NCBI GenBank assembly: GCA_024138015.1
Contig: JAMXBB010000004.1
Coordinates: 78,067,962 to 78,131,961 of the forward strand
Length of the DNA stretch: 64,000 bases
Source of the DNA: Lumnitzera littorea
Lineage: Eukaryota; Streptophyta; Magnoliopsida; Myrtales; Combretaceae
Direction of reading: 5' to 3'
Positions 1 through 12,720 of the stretch are shown piece by piece. Under the pieces are notes generated by a model that worked only from the letters and a program-made list of their open reading frames with translations, made no database searches and was not told the DNA's origin. A program made the translations under genes and the position numbers. Position 1 is the first letter of the stretch. The number at the start of each line of letters is the position of its first letter.

Positions 1-1729
1 ATCTGACTACAGGTTCAAGCTTATATAGGAGAACAAAAACTGCCAGCAAGAACAATGATCAAACGTGCAAAGTATTACTTATTTTGCATTTGACCATGAT
101 ATCCGGACAAAACAATACAATCAACTTATAAAATAAAAAGACATCCATCTAAAATATCTAAAGGAAGAAACTCCGCAATTGAAATGTTGCTTTCATCTCT
201 GATCACATCATAAACTAAGAATAGTGGTGGCAAGCTTTTTTATATGGTCCAACAACTAATGACATCCAATGAGTTTTTTATGTACATGTTTTAATTAGGA
301 TAAGTAATGCATGATAATACCATGTGTCCATGTATTACATTAAGAAGTTGGAGGCATAACTGATGAGGGATACACAAGATTTGAGGCAGTTTCTATTTGG
401 ATTTTAAGGCCAATCCACAAATACAATTAACAAGTAGTTTCGCAATCGGAAGGCAAGAAAAGAGTCCCCACAATTTAGCATAGTTGAGCCAAGGAATAGC
501 AAAGTGACTGAAGGTTAAAAACAAAGTAATGACATGGAAATTCTGCTGAAATAGATCATCAATAAACTTTAAAAAAGATTTTCGCAGAAGGATGCAGATC
601 AAGCTGAAAAAATTGCAAAACATCCAATTAGCTGAAAGCTAAGTGGTTTTTGAAATAAAAGGATAATAAAAACTAAACCATGGAAAACCTTCAGACTTTG
701 ACCATTCCAATTACAGTAATTCCCTTGAATATATATTGCCCAAGTTGATCAGGCATATGTTTCAAAAAGAAGGCTATTATAGTGCCACCGTAGGGGGAAA
801 GGAAAAGACAAGTCCTTTTAAGCTTAGCTGTCCATGTCCTTGGGAATCTTCAGATGATTGAAAATTTTTCGGAAATTTATTTTGTGTGTTAAGTTACATT
901 GCATGATTTATGTAGACTTGACGATACAGTGTAGGGTAAAAGGAGAGGTCTAGTTCATCTGTATCTCACTAGAGAGAAACAGTTTGTTGCTCTTGTGTTT
1001 GCACGATTCTTTTAGGATCCATTGCAATTGACAATGTGTGGATCAGTCACACAAATTGCTTGAATATATATATATATATATATATGGATGGCTAGTAGAA
1101 AGTGATCATATAAAGCAGCATAAAATCAACAGATTCCAACACTATTAAAGCTAGGAGCAATTGGTTTTGGCAATTTCACTATAATATATACCAGCTTTAG
1201 AAGGGTAATATTAAATATCTTTCAAGTGTCTTAGGTTTCTAAGCAATTATCCAAAATCTTAGACCAACATGAACGTTTCCAACTACAGAAAACATTCTTG
1301 AATGCCTAGAATTTCCCAAAAGCTATCCAGAATTTGTTTCTTATTCCTTTTCCTTTTCCTTTTAATAGTGTTTTTGTTTTCTTATCAATTTTGAGTACAG
1401 TGGTCATCGAGGTCATTACTGCCACTAGTGACCCATAGATCATTTCCACTGTTTCAAAAATAACAATTTTTAAAATTGATATTTTGTTATAGTGAAAATT
1501 TTTCTGCTGATTGATGCTTTCACTTTCCCGAAATACACATAATAAGGAAATATCTTCTATGAAACAAATGCAAACTCAAGACACGTGGATTTACACCTAA
1601 AACACCCAACCAAGAAAGCTACAACATCGACGCAGTACTCTCCTCCAGCACTTGACTGACGACAATTCATGGAAAATATTGGATATCCACGTGCTTTTTC
1701 CTCTTCGAAAAGCAAAGTGAAAAAAAAAA
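1..1729. other. AT-rich non-coding DNA downstream of the minus-strand gene
   Basis: No ORF here has convincing coding character on either strand. A (TA)n tract lies at 1065-1085. On the minus strand a short open stretch at about 785-870 reads like coding sequence for roughly 30 codons, but I cannot connect it by splice sites to the gene at 1730-2371. The stretch may hold the 3' UTR and terminator of that gene; the nearest AATAAA-like signal I see on the minus strand is near 876-881, which is far downstream. Confidence 0.5.
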
Positions 1730-2371
1730 TTACTGGTGATCAGAATACCACCCGATATCATCAAGGAGTTGATTCACCAGAGACCGCCGTGTTCTAGAGC
1801 CACCAGAACAACGGAACATAGAGCCTGGGTTGCATCCCGATTGACCAAATGCTATCAAGTGCTCAAATAACAAGTTTTCGCTTTCCAGCTTCACAAAACC
1901 TATTTGTCGTCCAAAAGTGTGATAAACAATATAATCTCCATGATCACTTCAATTTTATCAACTAAAGATTGCTTCTTCATCTAAATTTAACTCAAATTAA
2001 TCAATCAATACAGTGCATATCATAAATCAACACCATCCTCATCCTCTAATACAGCAAAGCAATTTTTTCCTAGTAAAACAATAAGGAATAGCACCATATT
2101 TCAAAACCTGCCAAATAAAATCACATAAAACTAAACAAAACACAACCCGTAAAAGAAAATCAATAGAAAAGGGGATAAAACATCTTTTTGCCAAATAACC
2201 CACATACATTGCTTAACAACGGGGAAAAAAGAAAAAAACACCAAAATTATATTAAATTAAAAAAGCAAAGAGTAGTTACCTGTAAGAGACATCAGTTTGG
2301 TTCTGGTTCTGGTCCCGCTCTTGATTATGGTTCTGATTGTGGTTTTGGTCCTGATCCTGGTTCTGGGACAT
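1730..2371 (-). CDS. Small two-exon gene: Asn/Gln-rich N-terminus, 102 residues, function unknown
   Basis: I infer this gene from splice signals and reading frame. Exon 1 runs on the minus strand from the ATG at 2371 to 2280. It encodes about 30 residues built of Gln-Asn, Gln-Asp and His-Asn pairs, from a CAGAAC-like hexanucleotide repeat, and ends CAG|GTAAC. The intron is 1947-2279 (333 nt, GT..AG, ending TTGAAG). Exon 2 is 1730-1946, resumes in the matching phase and ends TAA. It encodes a mixed, globular-looking 71 residues with a Gly/Cys/Ser segment (CNPGSMFRCSGGS), a basic RTRR, and the C-terminus DDIGWYSDHQ. No signal peptide or membrane segment is visible. A TATA box (2704-2711) and a GA-rich leader lie upstream at sensible distances. 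I do not recognise the family. A weaker alternative is that CACCA|GTAATT at the end is a splice donor and the protein continues leftwards. Confidence 0.68.
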
Positions 2372-2446
2372 ATTCACGCAGAAAGCTACTAATAGATTAA
2401 TATGTCCAATCTCATTCACCAATCTGTATTCCCTGGTCAATGAGGC

Positions 2447-2527
2447 AGAAGAAGAAGAAGAAGAAGAAAAAGTTCCTCTCTCTCTCTCTCTCTCTCTCCC
2501 TCCCTCCCTTCCTCCCTCTCTCTCTCT
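2447..2527. repeat. GAA and CT/GA microsatellites in the presumed 5' UTR
   Basis: An uninterrupted GAA run (2447-2468) is followed by CT/CCT runs to 2527. A second GA-rich block lies at about 2574-2600 and a short ACGC repeat at 2652-2665. Read on the minus strand these give a GA-rich then TTC-rich leader between the TATA box and the ATG at 2371. Pyrimidine/purine microsatellites are common in plant 5' leaders, which supports this being transcribed leader rather than random intergenic DNA. Confidence 0.8.
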
Positions 2528-2703
2528 AGCTTTTTGTGTTTCCTTTTCGTTTTGGTTTTTAATTGGGTCTTGAAGAGAGAGAGAGGGAGAAAGGGAGGGA
2601 GATCAGTTGGAGAAGGAAGGCTCTTTACTGTGTGTGCTTGGAGAAAGAAGGACGCACGCACGCACGAGGAGTAACCGGTTGACTTTGTTTCACTTTCACT
2701 GCG

Positions 2704-2711
2704 TTTTTATA
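2704..2711 (-). promoter_or_regulatory. TATA box of the small two-exon gene
   Basis: TATAAAAA on the minus strand, in a locally GC-richer patch. It lies about 335 bp upstream of the ATG at 2371, which leaves room for a start site near 2675 and a GA-rich leader of about 300 nt. The assignment rests on position and consensus only. Confidence 0.5.
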
Positions 2712-2719
2712 AAGTGGCC

Positions 2720-5564
2720 ACTGTTTTCGTTTACAAATATAATTCGAAGTTATTCCGATCTTTTTAGGTTTCGGTACTTTTTTATCCGGGGATAATACAT
2801 CCCTCCAAAATTGTTATTTTATCCTTTTATAATTTTCAAAAGCATTTAATTGCTAAAATCCAAAACATTATTAAAAGTGAATAAATGTATTTTTAATCAA
2901 TAATTTTTTACCAAAATTATTGTAATTTACGAGATAAATCATATTAGATTCCTTCATTTCCTAAAAGAATCCATAACACGCAATTTCATCAATCCAAATA
3001 ATTGTTTTAATTACATAATATAATAATTTAAAAATTACAAAAATTAATATATATATATATATATAATTTCAGTCATCCCAAAACAAGTGAGTTATTGATA
3101 ACCACTTGGACCGCCAACCATAGCCGTGCATTAGGACGGTCGGAACAGCCCCATGGAGGTGGGTGGAATGCAACCGAGTTTTATATGAGCTTAAGCCTAA
3201 CTTTCTTTTTAAAAAACTAAAAAAAAAAAAAAGAAAGAAATTAAGAACGAATGGTTGGTATAAAAGTTACTGTGTCAATAGGACAACGAAGGTGCATATA
3301 TACTCCAAAATTTTGAACCGAGAAAGCACGCAGTATAGGCACCTTTAGTTCATTTCTGAGAGTAAGGAGAAGGCACATACCCTCTATGCCTATTCTGCCC
3401 TATTCATGCACTGAGTTTCAGAACGTCCATTTTTTTTTTTTTTTCTATATTTTTAAAGCAGTTCTTAACCCATACAAACTCGATCACAACCTACTAAAAG
3501 GACATAGGTCATGCTTTTTTTTACTTCCACTCCTGTAGTCGTAGTAGGTTGAATAATGCACTTTTTTTAGTGAGTCATGACCATCTGCTTTTATGATCGT
3601 TCCAACCCCGGGCTAGTCTTATGGTAGGAAAAATTAATTTTTTAGATTTTTTAAGTTTTTATTCAATTTTTCATTATATATTTACTTTTTGCATATTATA
3701 TCATATAATCTATTTAATACAAATACGTGAACCTATAAAATTATGCCACATATTATATACTAACAAAATAACTAACAAGATTGAAGAAGGGACTTATTTA
3801 CGTATGGTTGTAAATGTTGAGAATTTGAATAGGAAATATATATATATATATATATATATAGCTATAGGTCTCCAATAGAAAATAGCAAAAAATGTACTTA
3901 TTCCTTAAAAATACTATGAATATAAATAAGAGAAATAATAAACATTGAGAAAAGAAATTATGAAAATACATCAAGAATCATATGTTTGATAAGGATTTTA
4001 CTATTTGTCTTTACACTAGTTGAATAATAAAATTTAAAAAATATTATTGATTGCTTTCAAATTCTTAATGGACTTTACATACTTGATAAATAATTAAGAA
4101 GTATTTTCGTAATTTATCCTTTATTTATATATTTCAGTTTTCTATATTTGTATGTTTCATATATATATATATATATATTGCCAACTGTTACACGTAACTT
4201 TTAAAGATGGAGTTAATCCATCCCATTTAAAAACTAATATTTATGTAATTAAACTACAATTACCGTGAATCTTTCATACTTAAATAAATCTAAAACTCGG
4301 ACCGACTGGGTTTTTAAAACATAAGTACGTTGGGGCTGAATTATCTATTGCTCAATAAAGTTTTGATTCTTTAGAGTGGTACACAAAGAAAAGTTAGAAA
4401 AGGGACTTCAAGAAATTAATATGATGCATTGACTATATTAAAGTATGTAGGAAAAAGTAAAATAAAATAAAATAGGACTCAATGGTTAACATGACTAAAA
4501 TTGGAAAAGATGATGTATTAATCCAAATTCTAGAAGCATCGTTTTGATACCAGTATTGTATGAATACTAAACTGTATACTTACAAAAAGATAATAGAAAA
4601 TATTTTAATTTGAATGAATAAATTAAACTAGTAATTTGAAAGAAAAAAAGATTTTGCGTTTATTTTCTTCAGATATGTTCGGTTGAAAAATCTTGTTTGA
4701 ACAAAAGGGTTGTAGATGAGGTAATTGAAAATAAAATTAAAAGGATCTTGGGTAGATTTCGCAGGCAAGCAAAAAAACAAAACAAAAAGATTTGGATTCT
4801 CTCCGTTTACTATTCTCTTAATTTTACTCAATTTATAAATCAATTATTAAGATTATTTAGATTTTTAAAATATCATGTAATATAATCCTATTATTTATAA
4901 TCTTAACCATTAATTATATATGATAACATCTCACTGAGATAAATAGTGAAAAATTGAAAAAAACAAATGAAGATGATTTATTTCCAAACAAAAGGGTCAT
5001 AAAAATTGGAAAAAGTAAAAACTAAAAAGATATTTCACAAAATGAGAAACTCTACTTTATCCTAAGGATATAACTATTCTTAAAACCTTATAAAAATCTT
5101 ATAAGATTTTACCTCTTTTTCCCGAAATCCACCCCATACAATTAGGAACTAGGTTTCCAGAGGGTATAGATGGCTATATAGGTGGATTTTCATGAGGTTA
5201 GGCAAAATAAAGAGGAAAAAGGTGGAAAGTGGTTAGCTATGATTATGATTAGACTTACTAACTTACACTCCAGAAATATGAAAATCAAACATATTATGCT
5301 GTATAGAACTTCGTGTAAAACATGCATATTATATAAGTTTAATGTAAATATTTTAATTAATATATTATTTTATTAGGTCGAGTTTTTAATCTTTTTTTTT
5401 TCCTTATTTTTAAAACCCGACTCTAAACCCTATAAGGTACTCTATAGAGCTTTTTTGGAGTAGGGCAAGTCGAATACCCTATGACAACCTATCCAGTTAC
5501 ATCTTTATTTTGTCCCGATCTAAGTTTTCATTTTCCTTTTATTTTTACATTAAATGTTCTAATG
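2720..5564. other. AT-rich intergenic DNA with TA microsatellites
   Basis: No gene is supported. The stretch holds (TA)n tracts at about 3047-3064, 3836-3860 and 4160-4180 and several poly-A/T runs. The short ORFs here are low-complexity and lack coding character or conserved motifs. Confidence 0.6.
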
Positions 5565-5946
5565 CCATGTTTGGTAGAAAGAACTAGTCTAAAATAAAAC
5601 AAAATGAAATGAGAACCAAAATAAGATATCTTTTCTTGTATTTGGAAATACCCACGAAATGAAATGGAATAAAATGATATTAAATACCCAAATAGTATTA
5701 TTTATTAAAAATACCTTTAATTACCGTATGTCATAATTTATCTAAAAGTTAAATAAGTAATTTTAATTAATACTAATTAATAAAAAGGAAACATAATTGC
5801 AATTTCATCTTCTCAAAGTTAAAATCAAATTCCTTCTTAGAGTTTTACGATTCCACCTTCTAAATATATTTTCAAATATAAGAAAAGAGAATAAAATCCA
5901 GAACAGTGATTTTATTTCAATTTATTCTCACATATCAAATGTGATA
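5565..5946. mobile_element. MITE-like non-autonomous element, about 382 bp
   Basis: The segment has imperfect inverted ends: CATGTTTGGTA at the left, and CACATTTGATA when the right end is read on the other strand (8 of 11 identical). It is bordered on both sides by TAATG (5560-5564 and 5947-5951), which could be a 5-bp target-site duplication. It has no coding capacity. The ends recall plant MITEs, but the terminal repeat is short and degenerate, so the superfamily is left open and the duplication could be chance. Confidence 0.38.
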
Positions 5947-5951
5947 TAATG

Positions 5952-6999
5952 ATATATATGATTAAAAGGAGGTAGAGGATTCCCAGAAGTTGGAGAAATG
6001 TTTTTCCTTCGCTCTAGAAAAAACTGAATAAATTTGAAGCATATAGATTTAATGTGTATCATACATTTTATCTGTAGTTTCCAACAGTGATACACTTTAG
6101 ATTTTCGAAAAAAGAGAAAAATATGGAGAGAGAATAATAATCATATATATCTTTTTGCCGGAATAAATTCTATCCTTCGCAATTTCGAATAATTTATTGA
6201 ATAAAAGTTTAACAGCTACTTGATAATTAACTCATGATTATAGGATCTGCGGAAAGTGGGAGCATATCTTATTTTTGTTATTTGTAATAGATAACAGATA
6301 TATTATTTCTTCGATCATATTCCATTGAGTTATTTACTTAGTTAACTCGGCACATCTAATAGTGATGTTAAGGTGTCGCGATTAATAAAATATAAAACAG
6401 TGTATATTTATCACTGTTTTAAATATTACGTCAGTTCTATTATCTAATCGTATAAAATAAAAAATGAATTGTAGTTTTATATGATTATTACTTGTTGTCA
6501 ACTATTTATATAGATTAAGTACTTTTGAATTCACATTATTATTGAAAAAGCGGATGAGTTGAGCATTCAGAACAAAGAAGGTGCTAGATAACATAATTAG
6601 CTGAAATATATAAATACATTTAACTTCAACCTTATAAAATATTATCTAGCCATATACGAATATAATTTATTTGTGAACCTCATTTTACAAATTGAATTGC
6701 TCGTGAATAGACTTCTATTAGGAAAGGGAAAAAGTCTTTTTTAATTAATTTCGTATAAACATTCCTTATTATGATTTTTTTTTTTTAAATTTTAACCTAT
6801 TATGCAAACTTATTTATTGAACATTCAACAAAAAGAAAATATTAAAAGTTTGTTTGTAAAAATGGTAAATTGCATAGACCATTGTTAAAAATTTTGAGGA
6901 AAATACAAATAACCACATAAACTTTGATTTAAAAGCAGATCAACCTTCTAAACTTTTAAAATGTACTTTAAGTTAGTAAATAACCCCTCCATAAATTAA
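5952..6999. other. AT-rich intergenic DNA, nothing recognised
   Basis: About 1 kb of AT-rich sequence up to the target-site duplication of the solo LTR. I see no ORF, RNA gene or clear repeat. Confidence 0.6.
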
Positions 7000-7345
7000 A
7001 AATATGTAATACCTTAAGATTTCGAGTCAATTCAATAATCTTAAGATTCGAGCCCTTAAATTTTGGGTGCCAGGCTATATTATCCATTTTATTTCAAACT
7101 CCACAGTAAAGTTAGAAAAATTAGAAGAAATAATTTAAATAAAATCAATTTCTTAAAATAAGTTATATAAAAATATTAATTTGAGAAAAATATTAATTTA
7201 TTAATAAAGCCGATAATCGTAAAATTCGAGCTTTTAGATATAGTAAAACATTAAAAATAAGTTAATTAACTTTTAAAAATAATAAATGAAATTAAATTAT
7301 ACATAATATACACGTATTTACATGTGATATACATTATATGTACTA

Positions 7346-7379
<34 letters not shown>

Positions 7380-7559
7380 TATTAAAATTAGGTAAAATAA
7401 TGCAAAATAATAGAAAATTAATTTAAAAAGTAGATGAATGAGTCACCAAATGATGTATCAACTTAGTATTATTTGGAATTGATGAGTCAATACTTAATCG
7501 ATGAAGAGATAACATATGTCATTTAGAAAAATGGAAAATTGACATGTATCATACTTATG

Positions 7560-7637
7560 TCCAAATTTTATTTAATCATGCAAAGTTCAAAAAATATATC
7601 CAAATTTTATTTAATCATGCAAAGTTCAAAAAATATA
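7560..7637. repeat. Perfect 39-bp tandem duplication inside the solo LTR
   Basis: Two identical 39-bp units (7560-7598 and 7599-7637) lie directly upstream of the LTR TATA box. The inverted LTR copy at 25217-28539 carries only a single diverged unit at the matching place, so the duplication arose in this copy. Confidence 0.9.
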
Positions 7638-7641
7638 AATA
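7634..7641 (+). promoter_or_regulatory. LTR promoter TATA box
   Basis: TATAAATA followed by GG. The inverted LTR copy has the same box at 27939-27946, also about 0.6 kb from its LTR start. If real, U3 is only about 0.6 kb and the remaining 2.7 kb of the LTR is R plus U5. Confidence 0.5.
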
Positions 7642-10364
7642 GGTCCCAAACCCTCATTTACAACATTTTAGCACTTTAAAAATACAAGAATATAATTTAG
7701 AAAAATTAAAAAAACTAAAAGAAAATAGTTGGAAAATACAATGAATTATGGTTCCTAAGGCTATAGACAACCTGATAAGGAGCTATTCGGGACTTAAAGT
7801 TATGGTGGAGAGAGAAAGTGGGCCAACATAGGGTGGTGGCCAGAGAGTAGCCCAAGCACTGTATGTTAGTGAGTCAAATTTTTTTGCTTAATTTTCATTA
7901 ATTCACTAAAAATATCAAATTAGCTCATAAAATTATGAAATTTAGTTTCCTTAGTTTATTTTATACGTACTTTCATGTGGTAATTTTATTTTCTAAAAAT
8001 AACATTAATTTAGGGTACTTACTTAAGAACGTGCCCTATTTAGACGAATTTTAAATAAATTTTTCAAAATATTAAATAATGTTACTTTGGCCAGAACATT
8101 TTTTTATAACACACTTATATAATGTATTAAATTGCAGTAACAAAATTTTTTTTAAATCTCCGTGTTTACTATTTTTTATACTTATTTTGAATAAAACTAC
8201 CAATTTTACCGAATTATTGAAATAATTAGTTTTTGATAAAATTAATGAATGACCCCTACATGTTTAGACTTCTGGATGTTTATAATGATATTTGGAATAT
8301 TTAACACATAAATTTATTCATTTTCCCTAATTTTTCGTAATTTCGAGCTAAAACCGTTATTTTTGTAGAAATTGATAATAGCTAGTTTAGTATAATTGAT
8401 GATCGATAATTGAACTATATATTTTTGTGAGTCTATAGGATTTTTTTTAAATTAATCGAGCTTATATACTATTTATTATATATTTTCCTAATATAAGCTT
8501 ATATATTGGCTTAATATATAATATAGTAATTAGTACTAGTAAAATATTTGTCAAATTCACATAAAATGAACACATTGGGATATATTAAGGGTTACTAGAT
8601 AAGTCTGGAAAGTGTGATTTTTAGGGTTTTTAGTTCAACACTAAAGCTTATTCGAGTCAATTATGAAGTTAGGATAGTATACGGTCGAATTATAATGAGA
8701 AAAGGGTATTTTTGGACTTTTGATAATATTGATAGACTTGATTCTTAAGATATTTCAATAGTATTTGAAATAACGATCGTAACGATATAAAGTTTACTAA
8801 AATCGAATAGGAAATGTGTAAAATATAATTAAATAAAGTTTAAAGGTACAGTAGGGAAATTTATAAAAATTTAGATTCGACAGGTACTTAACTTAGAAGC
8901 TATGTTTATATTTTCATAAATGTAATAAGTAAGAAAGGACCATATAGAGGAGTTTAGGATTTTATGCTATTGCTAAGCCTAGGTAAGTGGATCTAATCCA
9001 TACTTGGAGTAGATATATTACTACTCATAACACTACGTACTGTTTGATACTGTGTTGATTGAATACGGGTATATCTTAGGCAAACTGATATGCTACTATG
9101 ATGAATGTTGATGTGGTGATTATGAATGACAGTAACTATATGTTGGTTGAATTGTTATGTTGCTACGTTGCTACGTTGGGCGATGAATTGTGTTTACGAA
9201 TGATTGTGCTAACCAGGGAAGTTGAGTGATTGCTAACTTAATCTTCTGGGTGTTCACCTAAGTGAATCCTAAGTAAGATATTAAAATTCCGCTGTAGAGA
9301 GTTCGAAAACTAGAATCAAATAACTAGGTTAAATAAAACTTAAAGATTGATTGTGCTAATTGATATTCTTGAGTTATTATTGCATATCATGGTACGGCAC
9401 AACACAAAAAGGGACCTACAGATCAAAACTTTCAGAATGAGGCTTCCAAATAATCATAGAAAGAATATGGCCTTATGCACTCGGTTTTTAAAAACATATA
9501 GAGTGTATTGCCCGAGCATTGTAACTATTTTGATTGTTAGATTTGGTATACTACAATATGTGGTCTAATTTGGTAGTGCTGCCACTTTAATTTAGTAGAC
9601 TACATTGTATAGTCTAATTTTGTAAAGCAAAGTTGGAGGTCCTACTCTCATGCAGCTCCTTGTTGCCCTTTTTGAAAATGGTAGACTACAATATGTAGTC
9701 CAATTTAGTGGGGGGTCCTACTCCTAAGCAGCTCCTTATTGCTCATAAGTTCCTAGACGTTGTATCCAAATACTCGGCTATGTTGACTAATCGGAAGAAG
9801 ATTGGAGAGCCTAGGATATCGATGCATGCTACGTGTATGAGCATAGCATGCTGTATTGCTAACAGTAAATGCCTAGTTGGGCGAATACATGTGTGAAGTT
9901 AAACTTGCAGGTTATGATTGAAATGACTCAGTTGTGATATGCAATATTGTCTATCATACTGTCTATATTACGTTATTTGTTATCCATTTTCACTCAACTT
10001 TAGTAACTGAAGGGATAAAATGTTTTATCCTTAAGTTAATTGCATTGTAGAAGGCCCAACACTAAGGGCGGATATATAAATTGAGAGCGTAAGTCAAAGT
10101 CAGCGACTTTTGTATGGAATCTATATTAAGTCAAGAATCCTATTATTATGAAGATGACAAAAGAAAAAGCCAGTTCATGTTTTGATGTAAATATTATATT
10201 GTATACATAAGTTGTAACAGAATATCTAGCTGGACTCTGATGTAGTAACCCTTTTATCATGTAAATAATGTTATCTTTTAATGAATGAGCAGACTAAGTT
10301 AAGTTTTCAATAAGTGTTCATATGTAATGGTGCATTCCGTGTTAAGCCGGGATGTGACAAAATA

Positions 10365-10678
10365 ATACCTCTAAACTTTTATTTTTATATTGAAGCACCC
10401 CCAATACTTATTATAATGTCCTTTCAGACCTTTAAACTTTAACCATAGCATGAGTTTTTTTAACTAAAAAGGGAAAGATTCTTTATACTACTAATTTATC
10501 AAAGTTTTAAGGTTCTTAAAGTATATTTTGAATGTTCAGAGAGTCAATTTACACCTAATTGAAGGTTTATGAGGATTATTTGCAATTCCCCCAAAACTTT
10601 GAAAATTGTGCGAACCTGTGTCTTTTTTAAAATTAAGCACTTACCATACATGAATCAAGCATGCAGCTAGTTTTAGTC
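10365..10678. other. AT-rich spacer
   Basis: Short stretch between the right target-site duplication of the solo LTR and the foldback element. Nothing is recognised in it. Confidence 0.5.
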
Positions 10679-11411
10679 TATTATGTGTGAAATATACTTA
10701 TTTATATGCTTACATGGCAATTTTTCGGTTAATTTAATTAAACTTATCCATGTATTTAAATTAACATAAATTTTTTAGTTAATCTTTTAAGAAAAGTATA
10801 CTTTTATTCCTTAATGTTTACCTACTTTTCCAATCGAGTCAAACTTTATCTTTTTTTTTTTTATTTAAGTCCTCAACAATTTCAAAATCTTACAAAAATT
10901 AGATTTCTATCAAATTTTTTAGGTATGACATGTATCAATTTCAAAATGATCTATAATAATTGATTTAACAAAATTAAAAAATTAAATATATTTTTTTACA
11001 TAATATAGTAAAAAAATTAAATTAAATTAATTTAATGAAATAATATAAATAAAGATAATAAAAGATAAAAAAAAATCTAAAGTAAGAAAAGGGGATGGAA
11101 AGAATTGTGTCTTTCCCTATCCATCTCAGTAAACTACCTTAAGGTTTGTCAAAAGCTAAAGCATGCTCAAAATAGATAGAAAGTTTAATATATTTGATAA
11201 AAGTCCCATTATTTCAAGGTTTGGAAAAACATTGAGGACTCAAATAAAAAGAGAAAAAAAAAAGTTTTAGACTCAAATAGAATAGTAGATAATCATGGAG
11301 GACTAAAAGTGCATTTTTTCCTAATTGTTTTGGCTTTAGTTAATTTAATTAATTAAATTTATGAATAAATTGCCATAATGTCTAAATAAACTTATTTTAC
11401 ACGTAATAACC
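10679..11411. mobile_element. Foldback / long-inverted-repeat element, about 0.73 kb, non-coding
   Basis: The two ends are imperfect inverted copies of each other over roughly 200 bp. On the left, landmarks in order are TATTATGTGTG, CATGGCAATTT, a TTAATTTAATTAAA tract and AAGTCCTCAACA. The right end read on the minus strand gives TTATTACGTGT, TATGGCAATTT, the same TTAATT tract and GAGTCCTCAATG. The centre is AT-rich and non-coding. The boundaries are approximate and I cannot assign a target-site duplication. A hAT- or Mutator-type MITE is possible. Confidence 0.5.
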
Positions 11412-12720
11412 TAGTTAATGAAAAAAAGAGGGAGGGCTATACTCTTGTTTTAAGCAATGTTTTCATACTTGTATCAAAAGGTTAACCCAAGAGTAAGAAA
11501 GAGTTAAGAGTCAAAGAATCGATAGAGATTAAATTAGAATTGAACTAAGGTTAAAAAAAAAATTATAATATAATTCATATTTATTTATAAAGTAATAAAA
11601 ATTACTTATATTCTTGAGAGTTGAAAATTAAAAGTTTTTTACAAATTTTTTCTTTAATTTACTTTTATATATATTTTTCTTTTGCAAATTGGTATATTTT
11701 TTAAAATATATAAGAAAAAATAATATTTTTTTATCTAAATAAATCCAATGGGTTCTTATAGTAATCGAGTTAGACCGGTTAAGTCAATTGAGTTAAATTG
11801 GATCACTATTGATAAGAATTAAAGTAATGAATCGGATTGATTTTATAAAAATGTCAAATCTAATCGGTTGGTTGCGAGTTAACTTGTCGGTTTTAAGGCC
11901 ATTTAGTATTGCCTTTTGAAAAGGGTGGGACTTAAACAATTTTCAATGTTTTTAAGGATTGTTCATGCAATTCTTCCAACATAAAAAAATCTATAACGAG
12001 TGTATATTTACAATATTGTGCAAAAAAAAAAAAAAAAAAGCAACGATACAAAAATTGACATCTACAAAAATACACGAGGTCTGTTAGTTCAATAAAAACA
12101 AAAATAAATAAAACAAAACAACTTATATGTCAACTACACCATAGAGATCTTTTTTCTAAAAGTTGATTCAAGAAAAGCGGTCTTTAGCTCCATCGACGAA
12201 ATATTGTACAAATCCCACGACAGAGACCCGATCCATTTCTTAGAAATTTCTATACAAGTGCTTGGATATATTAAATAGCAAAACATATGCAAACTGTAAT
12301 TATATATCCGGTGCAACCGATCACTTCCTCAAATTTTGGCAACCGTATGGTCATTGAACATTATCATTTTCCATAATTAATCCATCTTTCTTACATGTAT
12401 TTTTACATGATAATTCGATATGATGATTATGAGATTATGGATAAGGAATATTATTGATGAGAATTATGATGTAAAATCAATGGAAAATGCAACAATGCCA
12501 TAAATATATGCAACATTAATATTCTTCACAATTTAACTAAAAGATATGATAATTTCTTATATGGAAAATTATAGCTAATTTATAATAATAGCTTAATTAT
12601 ACCAACAATTAATCCATATAGAAAGCTTATCATAAGTCTCTCTCATAAGTGTATTTTTCATTTAATTTATCTAATTGCAAATGAGAGATAATTTCTTGTA
12701 TATGAGATATAAAAAGCGAT

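Larger units (their letters stand above)
7005..10359 (+). mobile_element. Solo LTR, 3.36 kb, probable Ty3/gypsy, with perfect target-site duplication
   Basis: The element starts TGTAATACC and ends GGGATGTGACA, so it has TG..CA termini. It is flanked by identical AAATA on both sides (7000-7004 and 10360-10364). No gag or pol lies next to it, which is what recombination between two LTRs leaves behind. A second copy lies inverted at 25217-28539 and can be aligned along its length, from the shared ends and TATA position to the sequence around 8950-9070. The 3.3-kb length and the TGTAATACC..GTGACA ends fit long-LTR chromoviruses of the Del/Tekay kind; that lineage is inference. A (AAT)n run lies at 7346-7377. 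The short ORFs inside are not convincing. Confidence 0.85.

Noticed and set aside
2188..2400. Plus-strand ORF rich in Gly/Ser (GSGSGPALDYGSDCGFGPDP)
   Set aside because: It is the antisense shadow of exon 1 of the minus-strand gene; the hexanucleotide repeat reads as Gly-Ser on this strand.
2437..2661. Minus-strand ORF rich in Glu/Arg
   Set aside because: Produced by GA microsatellites of the presumed leader, not a protein.
12134..12316. 60-residue minus-strand ORF
   Set aside because: Short, isolated, no homologous motif, no promoter or splice context.
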